Shown piece by piece: positions 53,101 to 62,100 of a stretch of DNA of 64,000 bases (positions are counted from its first letter, which is position 1; each line of letters begins with the position of its first letter). The notes below the pieces were generated by a model. It made no database searches and had not been told where the DNA came from. It saw only the letters and a list, made by a program, of their open reading frames with translations. Origin of the DNA: Stictocephala bisonia. Lineage: Eukaryota > Arthropoda > Insecta > Hemiptera > Membracidae. Made by a program: the position numbers and the translations under genes. The stretch lies in assembly GCA_035578905.1 (NCBI GenBank), contig JAQJVL010000002.1, positions 5,369,229 through 5,433,228 of the forward strand, read 5' to 3'.

Positions 53101-56100
53101 TTGTCAAATTTCTTGCGGTTATCTCTTGTGGTTTTATCGTCAAACCTCATACAATTTAGAAAAAATAAAAAACGTTTGTAACTCATAGCTGCTCGTATAA
53201 TTGGTATTCCTGTCCCATCCTAAGCCCATAGTTCTCTAACGTTTGCATGACCACTCTTTCTAGTACCAATCAGATACAAAACTCCAAATAATGCCATAAT
53301 CTCAGGTCTGTTAGACTGTAAGCAATCTCGTTCCCTAGCAAATTAATGTGAGATAGTAAGTATATGTTTATTAGTATAATCTAAAATTTCATCTATCATT
53401 TCAAGACTTATCATAGATAAAAATGCATCAGTCTCATTACTCACATTCCTCGCACGTGGTTTTGGTCCTGGAAGTTTTTTCACAATGTTTGTTCTTCTTG
53501 TTTTGCTAGAAGCAAGAATGTCGAATAAACACCATATTGTCTCACCATCTTTACCCAGAACAAACTCGGCATCATCACAGATTTCTAAGTCACTTTCATC
53601 ATTTACCTCAAGTTCACTGTCATCCGAAATATGATTATGTTCAATTTGTTCAACACTACAATCTGTCATAAACCTATCTATATCATCATCTTCAGAACTA
53701 TTTTGCAGAATATGATCAATTTCACTCGTTCTCAGTACATCACACATAGTAATGGCAATTCCTAACAGTATATACAGAATAAAAACAAAATAAACAAAGT
53801 TAACACTATTTAAATGCAACAAAATAACTATATAAACAAGACTAATATACAAAATAGTAATATAACAATAAAATAAAACATACAAAACTATTATTTACGC
53901 AGTTTGAACAATGTTAACTACACTAATAAGACACTACTCGAGGACGCGCGTGTTTGACAAAGAACAACAACTCTGACGAGACTGGACTAAATTCCACTTG
54001 ACAAAGGCGACCTTGACCAGAACAATATGCGAGGCAGTAACGGAGTAGGGGAGGGAGGTGACTAGGAATAGATCGCAGTTACCGGCATTCCAGGTAAAAA
54101 TTAAACCGGTAAATATAAAAATACGACTACTGTTGTACTTTGTACAATGGCGCGCGTCCCGGAAGGTTAACAAAACTAAAAAATGGCCAACAATTAAAAC
54201 ATTTATTTTTATGTTATAGTACAACTCAATACCAAGAAAACAAGACTAATTTTATTAATTTATGACAATTAATAAATTTACTATGAATTTTTAAGTAAGA
54301 CTCTGCATTTTAGTCAAAATTGGCTTGGCGTTTTTCGCATATCTACTGAATATTGGCTTGGCGTTTTTAGGAACACCATGCAAAATTAGGCTGGCGTTAA
54401 AAGGGTTAATTAAAAGAGCTATTGTGCAATATTTTTATTTATAGATCGTAATAGACTCACATGTTCATTTACTAAAATATATAAATATATTTAGGTTAAT
54501 AGCTATAATAGAACTTGTAGGGTTAGTTTTTATACAATACGTATTTTGGCTAAAAATAAAACAAAGTGAAGTAAAGAGTAGGGGTCTGGATAATGTGATG
54601 GGAAAGGGTTAGTACAATACATATCACGGCTATAAAAATTGAAAGTCTACTGTAAAGCAGGTTACAGGATGTCCTGAAGAAACTGTTGCAAAGTGTAAAA
54701 AGTTGTTTAGTAGCCAGAAATTCTAGGCTTACTCTGTGCTTATTGCCCTACATTTGATGTCAGCTGGATGATTCTTGTAGAATTTTGTTCTCTATTGAAA
54801 GAGTGTTGTCAAATATGCTCACCCATCCTCACCTTGTACAGTGGTGTTGGCCCACCCACCCACCCCCATACATGTACAGTGGTGTTTCCTTGCCTTTTCT
54901 CTCAAAGATGATTTGTTTAATTTTTTTAGGTGTTTTACTGTACTGTACCATACACCTGTACCATACACGTACAGTGGTATTGACCCACCCGCCCACCCTC
55001 CTATACACGTATAGTGGTATTAACCCACCCACACATCCATAAACGTACAGTGGTATTGACCCGCCCGCCCTCCTATACAGGTACAGTGGCATTGACCCAC
55101 CCGCCCGCCCATACACGTAAAGTGGCATTGACCTACCCGCCCGCCCATACACGTAAAGTGGCATTGACCCGTGCCCGCCCACCCATACACGTACAGTGAT
55201 ATTGACCCACCCGCCCACCCATATACGTACAGTGGTATAGGTGGAACAGAGCTGCATTCCACTAGGCAGTGTTGATATATTTAAGACAGTAACAGTGTTT
55301 ATGCTAAGCTTGTCAGGTGATTTGCTTTTTAAAATAAAAAAAAAAATGTTAAATTAAGGCTGTGTTATTTTTATAAAGGAGAGTGTTGGCATAGTTTGTG
55401 AGATAGCTTGCAGAACAAAGGATAAATAACACTGGACCCATCACGAATCCTTGTGGAATGCCTCTTCTTGTATGTAGTGCCATACTCATTAGGTGACACC
55501 ATCAACTGTGTCTGAGACATAAATTGTTGAGGAGCCTTGAGAGTACAGTTTTCAATATTCTCTTTGATATCATAAATGTCAGACTAATCTGTTGTCTTTA
55601 GTGTTCCTTCTCTTTAGTAGAGCCTTTTTTTTTAATTTTTGATTGATTTTGCTATACTTGCATTTGTTGGAAGTCTTTCTTGCGTAAGAGGTATTATAAT
55701 CCAGGTTACATGCAGTTAGGATTTAACCCTTTTAGTGCCGGTCCGAAATCTAAAAGTGTGTTGAAAGAATGCCAGACATTTAACACTGGGTATGTCTAAA
55801 GAATACCAAGCAATTTTTCGCGATTTTGTAATGTTTTGGGAAAAACCTTATTACAACTTTATTTTGATAGATAGAGACCTAATTTTTTTTATACATTATG
55901 CAGAACTACATTTACTATTTAAAAACACAATAAAAATAATGATTATAATAATCTAAACTATTTATATAAAATAAAATTTGTTACTTACCAAAATTTATTT
56001 TGTAAAATTCCAAGTTTCTTGTAGAAAATCATACTTTCAAAAAATTATTTTCCCAATATCCATAGTATTGTTCAATAGACCACTTAAAAATCAACTTGTG

Positions 56101-59100
56101 TACAAAAATTCATAAGGTTATTTTGCAAAATGTTCACATAACATAAAATTTAAAAAATATTGCGTTTTCAATTTTTTCAACTTTAGTTCAATATTAGACC
56201 TATTCACTAAAGTTAATAAATGAAAAACCATTGGACCTATAAAATAATGTTTACTAATTGTATTTAACTGTATCTAATTGATTTGAACACATATCATAAA
56301 ACTTGCTAAATCTAAATCTGGATTGTAGTGTGGGTCGGCATCTGTATCGTCCTCAGCTGAACTGCTGCTAATTGAATCATTACTCAAAACTGCATCTGTT
56401 AGAAAATCTTCTTCCAATATATTTCGAACTGTGTTATCACTTACTGGAGATCGTGAACGATCCATTATTATAAAATAAAACACTAAATAACACCACTTGT
56501 TTACCACAAACTAACACCAATACTAACAAACAATTAAACACTTCACAATAACAAAGCCAACTACAGACTGTCACTCAGTCTAGTCAGCTGTTGCATTCAA
56601 GTCAAAGCCTTCTAAATCGGTGTCGTTCAGAAATACTACTATGACTGAAGTAATATATAAATATTTTCCCCTTGAAATACATTTCATTACGTTTATTTTG
56701 ATATATTAAACATTGTTTAATGTTGATAAGTAACGAAGATAGAATTTTTTTCCGTAACGTCCGTATATACGGACGTTGGCAATTCTCGGCGGTCTTTGCG
56801 GCGTCGGTAAAAGAGGACGTTGGCAAGTCTCGGTAGTATACTCAACGTCCGTATATAAGGACATTGGCACTAAAGGGGTTAAAACAACAATTACTGAACC
56901 ACGAACCAGTGACATCTTGCATCTTTGCTTAGTTTACCTATTTTCCTTTTACATTAACGTAGTTCGAGTTGGACTGTGACGTTGAACTATGTATGTGTAC
57001 ATAAGGGGCCAAAATTTCGTTCAGACAGTGCATATCTTCAGGGCGTATGAAAGACATTTCAGAGTGCTACTCCATTCAGGAAGTGGCAATAACGGAGGCT
57101 AAAGGTAGTCTGAGGTATAATGGACATATTTTGATTGCAAGTAGTATCTGGACGGCCTAGCTAAGCTAAATATGAAACCTTTTTAGTGTTCACGTTTAGT
57201 GGAAGGCCTTGTATGTTCAAGGAGATTGGCTTGGCTAGTAATAGTGATGCAACTTTCTAATAACTAAAATGTAACTAACTATCTGATAGGTAGAGTCAGA
57301 AGCGTACCTAAATTTTCTATTGTAAACAAATTTGCTCAGTTCATTTTCTAAAATTAAAGTACACTCCTGTCTTATCATCTCTTTTATATTAAAAAACAGT
57401 TGTATATCAAACTTTTCATAAATGTTTGGATGAAATAAAGTACCTACTTAATTTGATATATATTACGTTTTCAGAATACATTTTACGCACTGAAGAGGAG
57501 CAGTTGGCTGGTCTGGTAATGGGATGCCTCACAGTTTTGCTCAGTGGAAACGCCAACAACGCCACCGTGTTCCGGGAGTGTGGTGGCTCCAAGTGTGTAC
57601 ATGGCCTTGTACACTACCTGGACAGCAGGCATCAAGCACTAGGTATGTGTGTTGATTATTTTAAACTTCCAGTGTTGAGGCAACAGGCAGCCTGATTGGT
57701 TTTAATTGGGAAATAAAATAAGATAGTTAAAGTTAATTTAACCCTTTCAGGCGTAAAGACGTCATATGACATCCCAATTGTCGTGACTGAGAGGAGTATT
57801 AGGGCTGAAAAAAAATATTATAAAGGAGTAAGAAATAAAATGTTGAAAAAAACGTTCCAAACTTGTTTATGTCAGTACATTATTTTATTATATTTCTTAT
57901 TATTTGAAATTACAGTGATTTAGTCCATGAAGCAGGGGTATATGCATAGTGGGATTCGGCAATAGGAGCATTCATGGGAAGTGTCCTTGCGTCCGTGTCG
58001 TAGCTGTGTAGCTAATGAAGAACTGAGAGAATGTGAGTGAAAAGCATGCCAAAAGTATCAGCTGCATGCCAGCTGAGAACATCATATTAGCTGCATGCCA
58101 GCTGATAACATCATATTAGCTGCATGCCAGCTGATAACATCGTATAGCTGCATGCCAGCTGATAACATCGTATTAGCTGAATGCCAGCTGATAGCATCGG
58201 CGGGAACCAAATCAGATTAGAGATAGAGGACAAATGAAGGTTACCAACTAAAATCTGACTGCCAAAAGGTGTTCACATCTAAAGTTGTGTTTTCCTGTGT
58301 CAGATAGTAATGGTGTAATGTGTTAACAATAGGCTTAATTAATTTAATTAATTAAATTATTGGATCATTAAACAAGACGTCACATGACGCCCTTACTCAT
58401 TTAGGCCAATTTATAAAAAGACATCAGACGTAATCTTTACTCATTTTGGATAATATAACACATTCCTGAAAGGGTTAAATTATATCATAATCTACTGGAA
58501 AACAAATTATGGACTGAAATTCTAAACAATGACCTAAACAAAATCAATATAACAAATTTAGTTTTTACTTTTGGTTTTCAAGGAACATCATCAAAGCAAA
58601 ATATGTATGTTCGTTATATTTTCCCCAGTCTGTATTTGTGCATATTTCAATATGTGAATAATAACAGCATGTGTAACGAGCTAATTCACTGACGCCTTTC
58701 CTCTCTCAATTAGTTCAAACTAGCCTTTCCCCTATCAAACTGTTTTGGTTGTTCTCAGGTATTATACGAGAACTTATACTGACATCGGGCGGAGAGGAAG
58801 ACATGGGCACTCTGCTGGGCATGATGCATTCAGCTCCCTCCAGCTCTCTTACTCTCAAATCCCACATACTCAAGGTATAAAGGACCGCTGGTTTTTGTGC
58901 TGTGTATTATTCTTAGAGTTGTGTAAGAAGGTCCTTAAAGCATTTCTACTGTTGGCGCTGCCTAGTCTATACATTTTGGAAACAACAATGTTGCGCATGT
59001 CTAAATGTACCTTAACACGAGGCCAAGAAATACACGGGTATGAAACTAGAGTCAGATTGAACTATTGGATTGGAAGACACAGAACGATGGTTTACAAACA

Positions 59101-62100
59101 CCTGCCCCCACAGGCTGGTGTTCTTTTTATCAACAGATTACTAAATTCATTTAAAAATACTCCAATGTCCAAGGCAATAAAAACTCATAAAAACACTGTT
59201 TAGCATTATAGGCATTCTATAATGTCAGCAATTTTTTATCATTTGACTTGGAGTCCACTTATTTGGGTGACTGTCACCGGGGATGGGACTGGTAATGAAT
59301 GATTGAGCGGAATAAATGGAATACTTATTGTGCATGTCCAAATCTAAAAATTGCAGTGAGAATGCTGAAATAAAAAAATTTAAAATTTACTCTTTATATA
59401 TACAATATGTTTTGTTCTTTACTGCAAATAAAGATATTTGATATGAAGTTCTTGTTCACTTTTGGTAATAATGACTAACTTTCAGTTTCTTAGCTAGCAT
59501 TTTACATGTTGGCAGAAACACAATAAAAATGTATGTCAAATATTAGAATATAAGTACAAAATGTACAGATATGACGGTAATCGGTTTTGGTAAACCAAGC
59601 TTACCATTCTTATACCAGAGGGATTCAGAAAGGAATGAAATTCATCCATTCCTTCATTGCATTTGTACATTTTATTTTGCAACTTCTTTACTACCAAATT
59701 ATTGCAATATTTATTGATGAGAAATGATACTAAAGCTTTTTCTTGGTGTAATTGGCTGATTTTTGTAGTGTTTTTGAATAATTGATGGTTAAGAACTGAA
59801 GAAATAAACAGAGGTTGCATCCAATAGTGCTGAATGTGTCTCGAGTAGTTATTTCTCTCCATTTTGCCATGCGGATAGCAGAAGCCTGTCAATTCCTCTC
59901 TTATTCCCCCCAACTTATCAAGGATAAAATAAGCAGTTATTTAGTTATTTCTACAGATGTTTAAAGATGTAAATTAATTGTAATCTATTTATAACTGCCA
60001 CTGAGGTGTTCTCTTTATGTATAAGAAAGCAACCTTTGTTTCTTTTTTCTCTGTGGTGGCCTATTGTATATTCATTAGTAAATCCAGTCAAGTCCAGTGT
60101 CCGGATAGTTATTAGATATTTTATTCTGTAAAAAACGCTGAAATCACAAAATCAAGTTGCTACAAAAGCTTTCTTAGATCATGATATATTTTGTTAAACC
60201 AAGGACGGTTGTTGAGACATGTAAGGCACTATAATGCCACTAGGAAGAGCTGTAATCATGAAAATTTGCTAGTCAGATGAAAAATAATGTAATTTTTCAC
60301 TACTATATGTATGTAAGGACCATATTTATTTTTTATGTGTTTCAAATAAATAAGTAAGAATCCAAATTGAGGCAAGCCGGTGGCCAAACGGTCTTAAGCA
60401 TCAGGATTTTGAGCCTGGGTTAGAGACAGCGCAGGCTCTAACCCTGCCTGGATTGGAAGTATTTATCAGTAATGTTCACATTGTACTGTACTTGTTCTCT
60501 CCCTTACTCTGTCTAAATAAGTTCCCCGCACAGATTAATAGTTCATGGGGAGTGGACAGGGTAAGGCTGGAAAGGACATTGGCTTCTCTTTAAAGAAAAA
60601 AAATTGACAAGACCCATGTTAATTCTTAACCATTTCATTGCACAGTGTATTAACTCATCAATATGTCTTGTAGTCACTGCTGATGTGTCTGCGAGAGAGC
60701 CATCGCACACGCACCGTGTTCCGCAAGGTGGGGGGATTCGTGTATGTCATGAGTGTGTTAGTGTCCATGGAGGGGTGTTTGAAAGGTGTCGACCCATCTC
60801 CCCCTTGGGATCAGATCCCCTTCTCCCAGGTCCTCAGTCTGCTACACATCGTCTTCAACACGATTACTGTTGCTATGCGCTTTGAGCCTGCAAACGCCAA
60901 GTTCTTCCACTTGGAGGTGAGTTGTCATGACAAGTAAAATATTGAAATTAAAAATGTAGAAAACATAGCTTTGAAAGAATTGTTGTAAGTTTTAAATTTC
61001 TTGAAAGTTTGCATTGTTTATATTCTTAGAGGAAATAGTATTGTCACGTCAGTTTAGAGTCATACTGAATAAAAACATTCCACTTATAGATAACAATCTC
61101 AGAATTTAATCCTATATATTGTATCATTTTCTGTTTATTTATAGATATTAAATATTTTTAACTGTACTACAAAAACAACAAAAATCTAAATTGTATAGCT
61201 CTATTTTTTGAACCTTAAGAATGTGTTATATAAAAATGTATGGATCAAAAAGAGACAATGATATATATATATACTACAAACTAAATTCAAACAGTAAGAA
61301 TTTTATATATAGATTTGTCACGTAAAATTTAATGGAGAAAACTAGTTCAGAATGTTTTATCAATACTAATAACATGCCTTTGTTCTCGTTAGCAATGCTC
61401 ATTTGATATTGTCTTATGAGCGTAGTGATATTATTAATATTTTCAATTATTATTATCGTGAATTTCAATATTTTATTTACTTTATAGTTATAAAATTAGT
61501 AAAATAAATATTTTGCATAAAAACTTTGGCATATTTATATTGTTTATGTTTTTATACAAAAAAATCATTCAGTATTAACAATAAATATAGAAATAGGTCG
61601 TATTTTGAACACATGGCACATACCTATATGAAACTAATATGAACTATTTGTTGTATTCAAAAATTGTTATGAAATTACAAGTGGAATATAAGCAAACATG
61701 TAAACAATTAGCGATAGTAAAAAATGAATAAAAGCAGCACCTAAACAAAGCTAAGAGAAACAGAAATTGAAACAACCAGCTGCAGTGGACTGCAACAAGT
61801 GGTCGTTTGTCATTCTCAATTCTAAGAATACCATTGATGTTGCCACATCACAACATAGGTGAAATGTCAGGTGATACTATAAAAAGTACCTGGGCATAGT
61901 TGTTACAGAAAAATTTAGATTTTATGTTTACGGTATATACAGAGTGTTGCAAAAAGGTATCCCGCCTATTCATTTTTAGATTAATAGACATTAATATTCC
62001 TCTTAATACCGACACGGTGTCCGCTCAATGGTTGCCATCGGCGTGGACTCTACTAGAGAAGTCTGGCGTGTCCATATTGGATGGTAGTCAAGGTTTAGAT

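Larger units (their letters stand above)
46605..54166 (-). mobile_element. piggyBac element, full length but inactive, carrying a nested LINE
   Basis: TTAA at 46601-46604 and 54167-54170 flank ends CCTTCTGGGACGCGC and (reverse complement) CCTTCCGGGACGCGC. Inside both ends lies the palindromic word TTGTACTTTGTACAA: 44 bases from the left end and about 19 from the right end, an asymmetric layout as in the classic piggyBac. The transposase is on the minus strand at 52020-53747. The region 46725-51785 is a LINE inserted downstream of it. Confidence 0.92.
45925..54405. mobile_element. outer TTAA-flanked element (TTAA-4), split by a piggyBac insertion
   Basis: TTAA at 45921-45924 and 54406-54409 flank ends CCCTTTTAACACCAACG and (reverse complement) CCCTTTTAACGCCAGCC. 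The element's own DNA is 45925-46600 plus 54171-54405, about 0.9 kb. The left arm has repeated dyads ACGATCGCTATATCGATCGT at about 45939 and 46023 and a related one at 45983. The right arm has repeats of TTGGCTTGGCGTTTTT at about 54323 and 54351. No transposase of its own remains. The piggyBac element 46605-54166 sits in its middle. Confidence 0.8.

Noticed and set aside
54829..55257. A 142-codon minus-strand ORF with 12-residue repeats
   Set aside because: It is the translation of minisatellite M; similar ORFs appear on both strands at every array, so it is not a protein gene.
60370..60460. tRNA-Leu or tRNA-Ser gene
   Set aside because: The B box is mutated and no acceptor stem pairs; it is better explained as a SINE.
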